DNA from: Clostridiales bacterium
GTDB taxonomy: Bacteria; Bacillota; Clostridia; Christensenellales; Pumilibacteraceae
Direction of reading: 5' to 3'
DNA length: 54,279 nt
NCBI GenBank assembly: GCA_003533505.1
Contig: DQGD01000002.1
Coordinates: 1-54,279, forward strand
A program made the position numbers and the translations under genes. How positions within the stretch are numbered: position 1 is the first letter of the stretch; each line of letters opens with the position of its first letter. Below, in pieces: positions 1-8,806 of this stretch. The notes under the pieces are model-generated. The model was not told the DNA's origin. It made no database searches and was given only the letters and a program-made list of their open reading frames with translations.

Positions 1-47
1 CGTGAGGACCCCCGACATGGAACAAATAATTGACTTTATAATTAGGG

Positions 48-112
48 GAATCTCACCCGAGCGACGGCGAGGATATAACTCGTCTCGCGGAGCGGTGGGG
101 AGAGGCGGATGG
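48..112. repeat. Degenerate hairpin/ATCTCAC-type repeat
   Basis: The stretch begins GGAATCTCACCCGAGCG and continues with an imperfect inverted CCGAGC/GCGAGG segment, an ATATAAC linker and a second GC-rich block. The AATCTCAC linker and GC-rich inverted blocks resemble the well-formed hairpin array at 22381-22491. Positions 1-166 otherwise hold no gene that I can support. Confidence 0.35.
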
Positions 113-130
113 CGAGGGGGGATAAAATGC

Positions 131-159
131 TTTACTTTACAGGAAAGTAATAGTATAAT
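131..159 (+). promoter_or_regulatory. Sigma-A-type promoter of ktrB
   Basis: TTTACT (131-136), a 17-bp spacer and a perfect TATAAT (154-159). The -10 box ends 7 bp before the ATG at 167, so either the transcript is nearly leaderless or translation begins at the second in-frame ATG at 209. Confidence 0.6.
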
Positions 160-166
160 AGTGGCG

Positions 167-1534
167 ATGAAAAACGGCGTTCTAAAAATAGATAAAAAGC
201 CGATTGTTATGCGGTTTCTCAACCAGACGCGAATAATCGTGCTCAGCTTCCTTATAGTAATACTCGTGGGTTCGGGACTACTGATGCTTCCCTGTTCGCA
301 TACGGAAAGCATTACCTATCTCGACGCGCTGTTTACCGCGACGAGCGCGACGTGCGTGACGGGGCTTACCACGATAGAATTGTCGGCGGCTCTCACGCCG
401 TTCGGGCAGGTCGTAGTATTGCTGCTGGTGCAAATCGGCGGAATGGGCTTTATGACGCTTGCCTCGGCGACGTTCGTGCTCATCGGGCACAGGTTTACGC
501 TGAGAGAGCGGCTGAACATGCGCGAATACCTGAGTGGAACGGACATGAGCGGCTTGAGAAGCCTTGCCGTGAGCGTGGTGAAGATGACGGCGATAATCGA
601 GGGTGCAGGCGTAATTCTGCTGACGGCGGCGTTCGCGTTCGAGTACTCGTTCGGTACCGCGCTGTGGTACGGAATTTTCCATAGCGTATCGGCGTTTTGT
701 AACGCCGGTCTGGACATTATTTCCGGCGGCGACAGCGTTTCGCTGTTCTCGGGCAACGCGTTCGTGCTCGTGGTGCTCGCGCTGCTAATCGTGGCAGGCG
801 GTTTGGGCTTTATCGTAATCGGCGACGTAGTAAAGACGCATAAGTGGAAAAAACTGCGCATAGACAGCAAAATCGTGCTGTCGGTCAGCGGCGTATTACT
901 GCTTGTCGGCACGCTCGTGTACATGATTTTCGAGTATAACAACCCCATGACGTTAGGAAATATGAGTTTCGGGAACAAGCTCGCAAACGCGTTCTTTTTC
1001 TCGGCTTCGACGAGGACGGCAGGGTTTGCGTCGTTCGGAGTGGGCGAGCTCTCGCCCGTGTCGAGGACGGTGACGATTGCGCTGATGTTTATCGGCGCGA
1101 GCCCGGCTTCTACCGGCGGCGGTATCAAGACCACTACGCTGTTCGTGCTCATCGTGTGGATAAGCGCGGTCGTAAGGCAGAAAAAACTTACCGTAATCGG
1201 AATGAAAAAAGTGGGCGGCGAAGTGCGAAGTCGGGCTGCGACCGTGCTTGTGCTGGCGATAACGTCGTTGCTTGTCGCGCAGATACTGCTTATGGGCTTT
1301 GACGGAGCGCGCTGCAGCTATGAGCAGCTGCTGTTCGAGGCGGTCAGCGCTTATGCGACGGTGGGGCTTTCGCTCGGCATAACCGCCGCGCTCTCGGTGG
1401 GCGGCAAGCTCACTCTGGTTATGCTGATGTTCATGGGCAGAGTGGGAGCGTACACGTTGTTTGCGTCGACGACAAGGAAGAACGACGACGCGGACGCAGG
1501 CATAAAGTATCAGGAATTCAACGTGATGATGTAG
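167..1534 (+). CDS. ktrB: Potassium uptake membrane subunit, TrkH/KtrB family
   Basis: Ion-conducting subunit of a Ktr/Trk K+ (Na+-coupled) uptake system in the cytoplasmic membrane, 455 residues. The sequence shows the four pore-loop repeats of the SKT superfamily: TCVTGLT near residue 64, FCNAGLD near 178, TRTAGFA near 282 and YATVGLS near 396, each flanked by hydrophobic helices. The reading frame is open to the left edge, but the first residues make no membrane sense. Starts at 167 (MKNGVLKI) or 209 (MRFLNQTR) are both plausible; neither has a good ribosome site. Followed after 26 bp by its regulatory partner ktrA, so the two form an operon. Confidence 0.93.
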   Translation: MKNGVLKIDKKPIVMRFLNQTRIIVLSFLIVILVGSGLLMLPCSHTESITYLDALFTATSATCVTGLTTIELSAALTPFGQVVVLLLVQIGGMGFMTLASATFVLIGHRFTLRERLNMREYLSGTDMSGLRSLAVSVVKMTAIIEGAGVILLTAAFAFEYSFGTALWYGIFHSVSAFCNAGLDIISGGDSVSLFSGNAFVLVVLALLIVAGGLGFIVIGDVVKTHKWKKLRIDSKIVLSVSGVLLLVGTLVYMIFEYNNPMTLGNMSFGNKLANAFFFSASTRTAGFASFGVGELSPVSRTVTIALMFIGASPASTGGGIKTTTLFVLIVWISAVVRQKKLTVIGMKKVGGEVRSRAATVLVLAITSLLVAQILLMGFDGARCSYEQLLFEAVSAYATVGLSLGITAALSVGGKLTLVMLMFMGRVGAYTLFASTTRKNDDADAGIKYQEFNVMM

Positions 1535-1560
1535 CGCTTTCGGCGCGGAGGTAAACCGTA

Positions 1561-2247
1561 ATGGTAAATATGATAGGTAAAAATTTCGAGCAATTCGCGG
1601 TGCTGGGACTGGGACGTTTCGGCAGCGAAATAGCCGTCGCGCTCTCGGGCGGCGGCAAGGAAGTGCTGGCGGTGGACGTCGCCGAGGACAGGATTCAGGC
1701 TGTGTCCTCGCTTGTCACGCACGCCGTCACCGCGGACGCTACAGACGAGCACGTCCTGAAAGCTATAGAGATTAGCTCGTTCGACGCGGTTATCGTGGCA
1801 ATCGGCGACGTCGAAGCCTCGGTACTCGCTACCGTCACCTTGAAGGAGCTGGGCGCGAATTATATCGTGGCTAAGGCGAGCAACGACAAGCACAAGCGCG
1901 TTCTGGAAAAAATCGGCGCGGACTACGTCATCGTGCCCGAAGCGGAAATGGCGCATAAGCTTGCTAACAGGCTGATGAACAAGCGGCTGAATGACCTCAT
2001 GGAAGTCAACGACAAGTACAGCATAGTGGAAATCGCCGTGCCGGAGGCTTGGTCCGGGAAAAGCCTCATCGAGCTGGGCGTCAGAAACCGCTTCCGCGTC
2101 AACGTGATACTTGTGCTTGCCGGCGGCGAGGACGTAATCTCGTCACCGGGTGGCGATACCGTCCTTGGCGGCTCCGACCACATGCTTGTGGGCGGTAACA
2201 ACGAGGACATACTGAAATTCACGAAGTACCTGAACAAATTGAAGTAG
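1561..2247 (+). CDS. ktrA: Potassium uptake regulatory subunit, TrkA/KtrA (RCK) family
   Basis: Cytoplasmic RCK gating subunit that assembles as a ring on KtrB and opens or closes it in response to nucleotides (family knowledge). 228 residues: an N-terminal Rossmann RCK_N domain (about 10-130) with the nucleotide motif GLGRFG near residue 16 and an acidic residue at the end of the second strand (VDV), then an RCK_C domain (about 140-225). A GGAGG ribosome site lies 10 bp before the ATG. It sits directly behind ktrB. Length and domain order are normal for KtrA. Confidence 0.94.
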   Translation: MVNMIGKNFEQFAVLGLGRFGSEIAVALSGGGKEVLAVDVAEDRIQAVSSLVTHAVTADATDEHVLKAIEISSFDAVIVAIGDVEASVLATVTLKELGANYIVAKASNDKHKRVLEKIGADYVIVPEAEMAHKLANRLMNKRLNDLMEVNDKYSIVEIAVPEAWSGKSLIELGVRNRFRVNVILVLAGGEDVISSPGGDTVLGGSDHMLVGGNNEDILKFTKYLNKLK

Positions 2248-2276
2248 AATCCCGAGGATTTCGGCACCATCCGCGC

Positions 2277-2295
2277 GAAAAAATCATATATTGTA
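2277..2295. promoter_or_regulatory. 19-bp element shared with the ddl upstream region
   Basis: GAAAAAATCATATATTGTA, identical over all 19 bp to 47979-47997 upstream of ddl. It lies 64 bp before the murB start. Its inner CATATATTGTA also recurs inverted at 2351-2361, across the murB -10 box and ATG. Function unknown; it could be a regulator site or a variant promoter. Confidence 0.45.
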
Positions 2296-2327
2296 CATGC
2301 GGAAAACACAATAATTTGCGTATCCGC

Positions 2328-2356
2328 TTGAAAAATCGTGAAAAACGGAGTACAAT
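2328..2356 (+). promoter_or_regulatory. Sigma-A-type promoter of murB
   Basis: TTGAAA (2328-2333), 17-bp spacer, TACAAT (2351-2356). The -10 box lies only 2 bp before the murB ATG at 2359, so transcription from it would begin at or after that codon. Either the mRNA is leaderless or initiation uses an upstream promoter. Confidence 0.5.
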
Positions 2357-2358
2357 AT

Positions 2359-3180
2359 ATGGGACGAGTTGTTTTGGGCGGCTATACGTCGCTGGGCATC
2401 GGCGGCGAAGCCGAAGCCGTGATTGTGCGCTCGCGCGAGCAAATACCCGAGGTTCTGACAACCTGCGGCGTAATTCTCGGGCGCGGCACCAACGTGCTGA
2501 TTTCGGACGACGGCGTTACGGACAGGGTGGCGATAAACCGCATAAGCACCGTGGTTTTCGACGGAACGCACGTCTATGCCGGCAGCGGAGCCTCGCTTGC
2601 CTCGTTGGCGGCGATGTGCTGCGAGCGCGGACTTTCGGGGCTCGAGTGGGCTTGCGGAATCCCGGGTTCCGTGGGCGGCGCGGCGGTAATGAATGCAGGC
2701 GCGTTCGGCGGCGATTTTGCTTCCGTAGCCGCACGAGTGGACGTGTTCCGCGACGGCGAGGAGCAGAGTCTGAAGCCCTGCGAATGCGGCTTCGGCTATC
2801 GGACGAGCGGTTTCGGCGGCGGCGATTTCGTGTCCGGTGCGGCGTTCGAGCTCAGCCGCAGCACCCCTGAGAAAATAATGGCGGTGCAGCGCGAATACAC
2901 CCGTCGGCGCGAGCTTACTCAGCCGAAAGGCAGGAGCGCAGGCTGCGTGTTTCGGCGCGTGGGCGACGTCAGCGCGGCGTATTACATCGACCGGGCGGGC
3001 TTGAAAGGCGAGAGAGAGGGCGGCGCGAGCGTGTCGCAGCTGCACGCGGGGTTTATAATAAACGACGGCACCGCTACCGCACGCGATTATTTGCGGTTGA
3101 CGGAAAGGATAGAGGAAGAGGTGCGAAATAAATTCGGCATAACGCTTGATAGAGAGATCAGAATTATCGGAGAAATTTAA
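2359..3180 (+). CDS. murB: UDP-N-acetylenolpyruvoylglucosamine reductase
   Basis: FAD-dependent, NADPH-using reductase making UDP-MurNAc, the second committed step of peptidoglycan precursor synthesis. 273 residues. Family marks: YTSLGIGG at residues 9-16, CGIPGSVGG near 100, the active-site GYRTSGF near 146, GRSAGC near 192 (proton-donor serine) and a C-terminal DREIRIIGE with the catalytic Glu. The N-terminus lacks the roughly 20-residue helix that usually precedes YTSxxIGG; a GTG at 2338 would add only 7 residues. The stop overlaps the ATG of the next gene (TAATG), so the two are translationally coupled. Confidence 0.93.
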   Translation: MGRVVLGGYTSLGIGGEAEAVIVRSREQIPEVLTTCGVILGRGTNVLISDDGVTDRVAINRISTVVFDGTHVYAGSGASLASLAAMCCERGLSGLEWACGIPGSVGGAAVMNAGAFGGDFASVAARVDVFRDGEEQSLKPCECGFGYRTSGFGGGDFVSGAAFELSRSTPEKIMAVQREYTRRRELTQPKGRSAGCVFRRVGDVSAAYYIDRAGLKGEREGGASVSQLHAGFIINDGTATARDYLRLTERIEEEVRNKFGITLDREIRIIGEI

Positions 3181-3974
3181 TGGCTTTTTGGGGCGACTAC
3201 CATACTCATACTATATATTCCCACGGCAAGGGCACGATTGAAGAAAACGTGCTCGCCGCGCAAAAAATCGGGCTTAAGGAAATAGCCATTACCGACCACG
3301 GCTTCAGACACATGATGTACAACGTGCGCCGAATGGATTTCCGCTACATGCGCGAGGATGTCGAGTTCGTCAAGAAAAAATATCCCGACATAAACGTGTA
3401 TTTGGGACTTGAAACCAACCTGACGTCGCGCTTCGGCAAAGCCGACGTGCTGAGCTCGGACATGCCCGGGCTGGACCTGTTGATTTGCGGCTACCACAAG
3501 TTCGTACTGCCGGACAAGCTGTCGGACTTTTTTAAGTTCTTCCTGCCCAATTTCGTGTTCGGCAATACCGACAAAAACTCGAAAAAAACGATAGCGAGAA
3601 ACACCGACGCATATATAAAACTGCTCGAAAGCTACGACGTCGACATAGTTTCGCACATCAACTACGGCATACGCGCCGACGCGGTGGAGGTGGCGAGGGC
3701 TTGCAAGCACTTCGGTACCTACGTCGAGCTGAACGGCAAGCGCATTTCGATGACCGACGAAGATCTAGCTAAAATCGCCGCGGAGGACGTGGAGTTTATC
3801 TGCGATTCCGACGCGCATTCGGTGGGCAGAGTGGGCGACTTTTCCGTGCCCGTTGCCTGCATCGAGCGCGTGGGCATTCCGTATTCGCAGATAGCGAATT
3901 GGGAGCGGCTGCCGCGTTTTCGGAGTCGAATCGCCAAGGGGCTTTACGACGAGAACAAGGGCGGAGATTTATAA
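3180..3974 (+). CDS. PHP-domain phosphoesterase
   Basis: Metal-dependent phosphoesterase of the PHP superfamily, 264 residues, cytosolic. Metal-binding motifs are visible in order: HTHTIYSHG at residues 6-14, TDHG near 39-42, a Glu in GLETNL near 78 and SDAHSVG near 211. Proteins of this type sit next to murB and whiA in many Clostridia; the substrate is not known and histidinol phosphatase is only the nearest characterised relative. It overlaps murB by one base and is followed by a hairpin before whiA. Confidence 0.8.
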   Translation: MAFWGDYHTHTIYSHGKGTIEENVLAAQKIGLKEIAITDHGFRHMMYNVRRMDFRYMREDVEFVKKKYPDINVYLGLETNLTSRFGKADVLSSDMPGLDLLICGYHKFVLPDKLSDFFKFFLPNFVFGNTDKNSKKTIARNTDAYIKLLESYDVDIVSHINYGIRADAVEVARACKHFGTYVELNGKRISMTDEDLAKIAAEDVEFICDSDAHSVGRVGDFSVPVACIERVGIPYSQIANWERLPRFRSRIAKGLYDENKGGDL

Positions 3975-4013
3975 AATCGCCGCATGAAGAATTGAGCGAG
4001 CACGGCGATTTTT
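3974..4013 (+). terminator. Hairpin with T-run between the PHP gene and whiA
   Basis: AAATCGCCG (3974-3982) pairs with CGGCGATTT (4003-4011), followed by more T residues. It lies only 29 bp before whiA and after the PHP stop, so it may act as a partial terminator or attenuator. It occupies the position where rapZ and yvcK normally lie in Firmicutes. Confidence 0.55.
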
Positions 4014-4041
4014 CGCCGACAAAACTAATGGGAGAAGCCCG

Positions 4042-4968
4042 ATGGACGGATATTCGCTTTCGGCTAAAAACGAAATAACCGCGTTGTCGTTCAGCACCGA
4101 CTGCTGCAAACGAGCGTTTTTGTCCGCGCTTATTCACACGGGCGGCTCGCTGGTTTTCGGTCACGGCGGCATGCGCGTGATAATACCTGCCGCGACTGCC
4201 GCGCTCGAGAAGAAAATCGACGAAACGCTGCGCGAGGTCGCCGACGGCGTGAGAGCGGTCAAGGACGGCTCGGAAACGGTAATCGAGGGGCAGGGCGTGT
4301 TGCCGCTGATGTTCGGGTTGGGAATTTTTGCCAAAAGAGGCGAGGAAACGGTAGTCAACGAGGGCATTTACCCGGGGCTCGTGCGCGAGAATTGCTGCGC
4401 GGTGTGGTATATCCGCGGCGCGTTTCTGGGCTCGGGTAGCGCTTCGCTGACAAAGGGCTACCACCTCGAATTCGCGCTCTCGGGCGAGGCGCTGGCGCTA
4501 GACCTTATCGAGCTTCTGGCGCGGTTCGGGATAGAGGGGCGGCTCGTCGGGCGCAAGGACAAGCACGTCGTGTACATCAAGGAGGGCGAGGCGGTCAGCG
4601 ACTGTCTGGCGCTCATGGGCGCGTCGGGCGCGGTGGTGGAGCTCAATTCGCGGCTGATTATGCGCTCGTTCCGCCGTGACACCAATCGCAGGACGAATTG
4701 CGAAATCGCCAACATTTCAAAGACGGTAAACGCCGCCGTCCGACAGTGCGAGGACATCAAGCTGATTGAATCCAAACAGGGGCTTGCGTCGCTGCCCGAA
4801 AAGCTCGAAATCGTGGCGAGGGCGAGGACGGAGTACCCCGACGAAAGTTTTGCCACGCTCGCGGAGAGATTGGGACTGAGCAAGAGCACGCTTAAAAATC
4901 GGCTGAACAAGCTGGGCGAAATAGCGGAAAACATAAGAGAAAGAGAAAAGGAGAGTAACCGCGACTGA
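4042..4968 (+). CDS. whiA: DNA-binding protein WhiA
   Basis: Gram-positive nucleoid and cell-division-related DNA-binding protein, 308 residues. It has an N-terminal degenerate LAGLIDADG homing-endonuclease fold (about 1-200, with GAFLGSGS near 133 and YHLEFAL near 147) and a C-terminal helix-turn-helix (about 230-295, LGLSKSTLKNRLNKL near the end). The ribosome site GGGAGAAG precedes the ATG. The stop overlaps the dnaE start (TGATG). In most Firmicutes rapZ and yvcK (glmR) precede whiA; here both are absent from this position. Confidence 0.93.
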   Translation: MDGYSLSAKNEITALSFSTDCCKRAFLSALIHTGGSLVFGHGGMRVIIPAATAALEKKIDETLREVADGVRAVKDGSETVIEGQGVLPLMFGLGIFAKRGEETVVNEGIYPGLVRENCCAVWYIRGAFLGSGSASLTKGYHLEFALSGEALALDLIELLARFGIEGRLVGRKDKHVVYIKEGEAVSDCLALMGASGAVVELNSRLIMRSFRRDTNRRTNCEIANISKTVNAAVRQCEDIKLIESKQGLASLPEKLEIVARARTEYPDESFATLAERLGLSKSTLKNRLNKLGEIAENIREREKESNRD

Positions 4969-7900
4969 TGCAAGACTTTGTACACCTGCACGTTCATACC
5001 GAATACAGCCTGCTCGACGGAGCGACGCGCATTTCCAAGATATTTCAGCGTTGCGGCGAGCTGGGCATGCCTGCGGTTGCAATCACCGACCACGGCAACA
5101 TGTACGGCGCGCTCGAATTCGTAAAGGCGGCAATCCGCTACACCGACAAGGAAGCCGACCCGTTTCGTTTTATCGCCGAGCGCCGCGAATTTAAGGTCAA
5201 GCCTATCATAGGCTGCGAGCTCTACATGACCGACGACATGACGGTCAAGACGACCGTGGGCGGCAAAATGCCCAAGTATAACCACCTTATACTGCTCGCC
5301 AAAAACATGACGGGCTATAAGAACCTCATAAAACTCGTCAGTATCGCCTACGTCGACGGACTTTACTACAAGCCGAGGACGGACTTTAAGCACCTTCGCG
5401 AGCATGCCGAGGGGCTGGTTTGTCTTTCTGCGTGCATTGCCGGCGAACTGCCGCAGGCTATACTTCGCGGCGATATGCAAGCCGCCGACGAAATCGTCGC
5501 GCGCTATAAAGCGTTGTTCGGCGACGACTATTACATAGAAATTCAGGACCACAATATCCGCGACCAGAAAGTAGTGCTGCCGCATCTCGTGGCGCTCGCG
5601 CGCAAGCACGGCGTGAAAATCGTCGCGACAAACGACGTGCACTACCTCAACAAGCACGACGCCACGGCGCAGAAAGTGCTGCAATGCATTTCTTTCCGCA
5701 CCACGATGTCGCCCACCGAAATGGACGAGAACGCTTCGGATTTGCCGCCCGTGTCGGACGGCGTGGACGACACCGGCTATTTCCCCACCAAGGAGTTCTA
5801 TCTCAAAAGCGGCGACGAAATGGCGGAGCTCTTTCCCAATCTCGGCGACGCGCTTACGAACACGCTGGAAGTGGCGGCAAAGTGCGAGCCGTACTTCTTC
5901 TCCAAAGAGCCTCTGATGCCGGCGTTCGTGCCCGATGACGGTTCCACGCCATACGACTACCTGTATAACCTCACGATGACGGGCTTGAAGAAAAAATACG
6001 GCGAGATTACATCCGAGATTATGGAGCGCGCCGAGTACGAGCTGGGCATAGTTAAGCGCATGGGCTTTGTCGATTACTTCCTCATCGTGTGGGATTTTAT
6101 AAATTGGTCGGAAACTCACGGCGTGCCGGTAGGACCCGGGCGCGGCAGCGGCGCAGGCAGCATAGTCGCTTACGCGATAGGCATAACCAAGGTTAATCCG
6201 CTGAAATACGACCTTTACTTCGAGCGATTTCTTAACCCGGAGCGCGTGTCTAACCCCGACTTCGACATCGATTTTTGCGTGGACGGCAGAGAGCGCACGA
6301 TAGAGTACGTCATCGGCAAGTACGGCGTGAACAACGTTTCGCAGATTGTCACGTTCGGCACGCTGGCGGCAAAGGCGGCGGTCAAGGACGTTGGGCGCGT
6401 GTTCAATCAGCCGTTCTCCGAAGTCGACAAGATAACCAAGCTGATGCCCAAGATGATGGGACACAACCACATAGGGCACCTGCTCGGCTTCGAGAAGCCC
6501 AAAAAGCCCGACGACCCCAATCCGTTCATACCCGAACTCAAGGAAATGTACGACACCGACCCGATGGTGCGCAGGATTCTCGACATGGCAATGGAAGTCG
6601 AGGGTATGCCGCGGCAAACGGGCATGCACGCCGCCGGCGTAATCATCTGCCGCGACCCGATTGCCGACCATATTCCTATGGCGAGGTCGAGCGAGGGTAT
6701 CGTCACCACGCAGTTCAACATGATAGAGTGCGAGGAGCTGGGACTTCTCAAAATGGACTTTTTGGGGCTGCGCACCGTCACCGACATCAGCAAGACGCTG
6801 AAATATATCAAGAAATACCGCGGAATAAACGTCGACTTCTACGACGGCAGCATGGAGTACAACGACCAGAACACCTACAAGCTCATCGGCGACGGCGACA
6901 CGCACGCGGTGTTCCAGCTCGAGTCCGAGGGCATGAAGAAGTTTATGCGCGACCTCAAGCCCGCTTCGCTGGAAGAAGTGATGGCAGGCATTTCGCTTTT
7001 CAGACCCGGTCCTATCGATAAGATTCCGGTGTACATCGAGAACAAGCGTCACCCCGACCGTATTCAGTACGACCATCCGCTTCTGATACCCACGCTGAAA
7101 GTCACTTTCGGCATCATGGTCTATCAGGAGCAGGTCATGCGTATCGTGCAGGACATAGCCGGCTATTCGCTCGGGCGCGCGGACGAAGTGCGCCGAATGA
7201 TGAGCAAGAAGAAAAAAGAGAAGATGGAGAAGGAGCGCGAGGTGTTCCTGAACGGACTTCACAACGACCGCGTGGACATCAAGGGCGCGGTGGCGAACGG
7301 CGTTCCGGCAGAAGTCGCCAACAAGATTTACGACGATATGTCCTCGTTCGCGTCCTACGCGTTCAATAAATCCCACGCCGCGGCTTACACTTACCTTACC
7401 TATCAGACGGCTTACCTTAAATGCTACTATACCGTCGAGTTCATCACCGCGGTGCTCAACAACCGCATAACGTCGATTGAAGAGATTTCCAACTACCTCG
7501 GCTATCTCAAGGAGCGTGGCTTCACCGTGCTGCCGCCCAATATCAACCGCTCCTACGGCGAGTTTTCCGTCGAGGACGGCGCGGTGCGTATCGGCATGGC
7601 GGCAATCAAGAACGTCGGCATGGCGGCAATCGACAACATCGTCGAGGAGCGCGAAAGAAACGGCGAGTTCACAGACTTCGTGGAGTTCGTCAAGCGCATG
7701 GAAAACTCCACGCTCAACAAAAAACAGCTTGAAAGCCTTATCTACGCAGGCACGTTCGATTGCTTTAACTTAAAGCGCAGTCAGCTGATTGCCGTGTACG
7801 AGCAGATTCTCGACCGCGTTCAACGCGACCGTCAGCAGTCGATGAAGGGGCAGATTTCCTTCTTCGACGACGCCAAGTCCGAGTTTAACAGGTTCGATTT

Positions 7901-8594
7901 CCCCGACATAGCCGAGTATGACTTGTCCGAAAAGCTGGCAAAAGAAAAGGAAGTCGCAGGAGTGTACCTCACGGGACACCCCCTCGACCAATACAAGGAG
8001 CACCTTAAAAAGTACGCGTGCAATACCGCCGCGCTCGCCGAAATCATTGAAGACGGCGGCTCGGGCGACGACGCGGAAAAGAATTACGCGATACCCGACG
8101 ACACCGTGGTCACTATCGGCGGCATGCTGGTGGAGACAGGCAAAAAGACCTCCAAAAAGACGGGCAAAGACTTTGGCGTAGGCAAAATCGAGGACCTTTA
8201 CGGCACCGTGGAGCTCATGCTGGGCGGCTTCAAGTACGGTCAGTATAAAAACATTTTCGTCAAGGACAAGCTCGTCACCGTGACGGGCAAGGTGCGCCGC
8301 CGTGAGGACAGCATAACCGTTTCCGTCGACCGCATGGAAACCTGGGATAACGTCAAAAAGGGCGCAGGCAAAAAGCTGTACTTCCACTTGTCGTTCCGCG
8401 AAACCGACCCGGAAATCATGGACACGCTGCAAAATATTCTGCTCGCGTACCCCGGCGACGACGAAGTGTTCATTCAGAACAAGGATGACAACAAGTTGTA
8501 TCCGCTAACCGAGCTTCACACTTCCGTGAATCCGATTATGCTCAACGAGCTCGTGGGGCTTCTCGGCGAGAAAAACGTCAAGGTGCGCGGCTGA
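4968..8594 (+). CDS. dnaE: DNA polymerase III subunit alpha
   Basis: C-family replicative polymerase, 1208 residues, close to the usual DnaE length. N-terminal PHP domain (about 3-200; HLHVHTEYSLLDGA, ITDHGNMYGA). The polymerase active site has the Asp pair in PDFDIDF near 430-436 and the third Asp in KMDFLGLR near 597; the fingers region follows (FRPGPIDKIP near 677, YQEQVMRI near 717). A C-terminal OB-fold follows about residue 1040 (VVTIGGMLVETGKKTSKKTGK onward). There is no exonuclease insertion in the PHP domain, so this is DnaE and not PolC. Translationally coupled to whiA. Confidence 0.96.
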   Translation: MQDFVHLHVHTEYSLLDGATRISKIFQRCGELGMPAVAITDHGNMYGALEFVKAAIRYTDKEADPFRFIAERREFKVKPIIGCELYMTDDMTVKTTVGGKMPKYNHLILLAKNMTGYKNLIKLVSIAYVDGLYYKPRTDFKHLREHAEGLVCLSACIAGELPQAILRGDMQAADEIVARYKALFGDDYYIEIQDHNIRDQKVVLPHLVALARKHGVKIVATNDVHYLNKHDATAQKVLQCISFRTTMSPTEMDENASDLPPVSDGVDDTGYFPTKEFYLKSGDEMAELFPNLGDALTNTLEVAAKCEPYFFSKEPLMPAFVPDDGSTPYDYLYNLTMTGLKKKYGEITSEIMERAEYELGIVKRMGFVDYFLIVWDFINWSETHGVPVGPGRGSGAGSIVAYAIGITKVNPLKYDLYFERFLNPERVSNPDFDIDFCVDGRERTIEYVIGKYGVNNVSQIVTFGTLAAKAAVKDVGRVFNQPFSEVDKITKLMPKMMGHNHIGHLLGFEKPKKPDDPNPFIPELKEMYDTDPMVRRILDMAMEVEGMPRQTGMHAAGVIICRDPIADHIPMARSSEGIVTTQFNMIECEELGLLKMDFLGLRTVTDISKTLKYIKKYRGINVDFYDGSMEYNDQNTYKLIGDGDTHAVFQLESEGMKKFMRDLKPASLEEVMAGISLFRPGPIDKIPVYIENKRHPDRIQYDHPLLIPTLKVTFGIMVYQEQVMRIVQDIAGYSLGRADEVRRMMSKKKKEKMEKEREVFLNGLHNDRVDIKGAVANGVPAEVANKIYDDMSSFASYAFNKSHAAAYTYLTYQTAYLKCYYTVEFITAVLNNRITSIEEISNYLGYLKERGFTVLPPNINRSYGEFSVEDGAVRIGMAAIKNVGMAAIDNIVEERERNGEFTDFVEFVKRMENSTLNKKQLESLIYAGTFDCFNLKRSQLIAVYEQILDRVQRDRQQSMKGQISFFDDAKSEFNRFDFPDIAEYDLSEKLAKEKEVAGVYLTGHPLDQYKEHLKKYACNTAALAEIIEDGGSGDDAEKNYAIPDDTVVTIGGMLVETGKKTSKKTGKDFGVGKIEDLYGTVELMLGGFKYGQYKNIFVKDKLVTVTGKVRRREDSITVSVDRMETWDNVKKGAGKKLYFHLSFRETDPEIMDTLQNILLAYPGDDEVFIQNKDDNKLYPLTELHTSVNPIMLNELVGLLGEKNVKVRG

Positions 8595-8711
8595 AGCTTC
8601 GCTTTACGGTGATTAAAGCGCGGCTGTCGTCGCAATTTGCCAAAATCGCGGCGATACAGGTAAAAAATTCCGAAAAAAGCCGTCAAATCGCTTTTCTAAC
8701 GGCAAAAGTAA

Positions 8712-8720
8712 TGGTATAAT
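8712..8720 (+). promoter_or_regulatory. Extended -10 promoter of pfkA
   Basis: TGGTATAAT gives an extended -10 (TGnTATAAT) with TATAAT at 8715-8720. No good -35 box is seen (TTTTCT at 8692). It lies 87 bp before the pfkA ATG in the gap that separates pfkA from dnaE, so pfkA can be expressed on its own. Confidence 0.5.
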
Positions 8721-8806
8721 GTATTAAACAAAAAATAAATCTGTCAGGCTAAAAAAATTCAATCGTCGTGCTTCGGAGAGAAGCGGAGCACAAAAGAGGT
8801 ATGATT

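Noticed and set aside
4458..7376. A 972-codon open frame on the minus strand opposite whiA and dnaE
   Set aside because: It is antisense to two genes with clear family motifs, has no domain, and arises from the codon bias of dnaE (GC-rich third positions).
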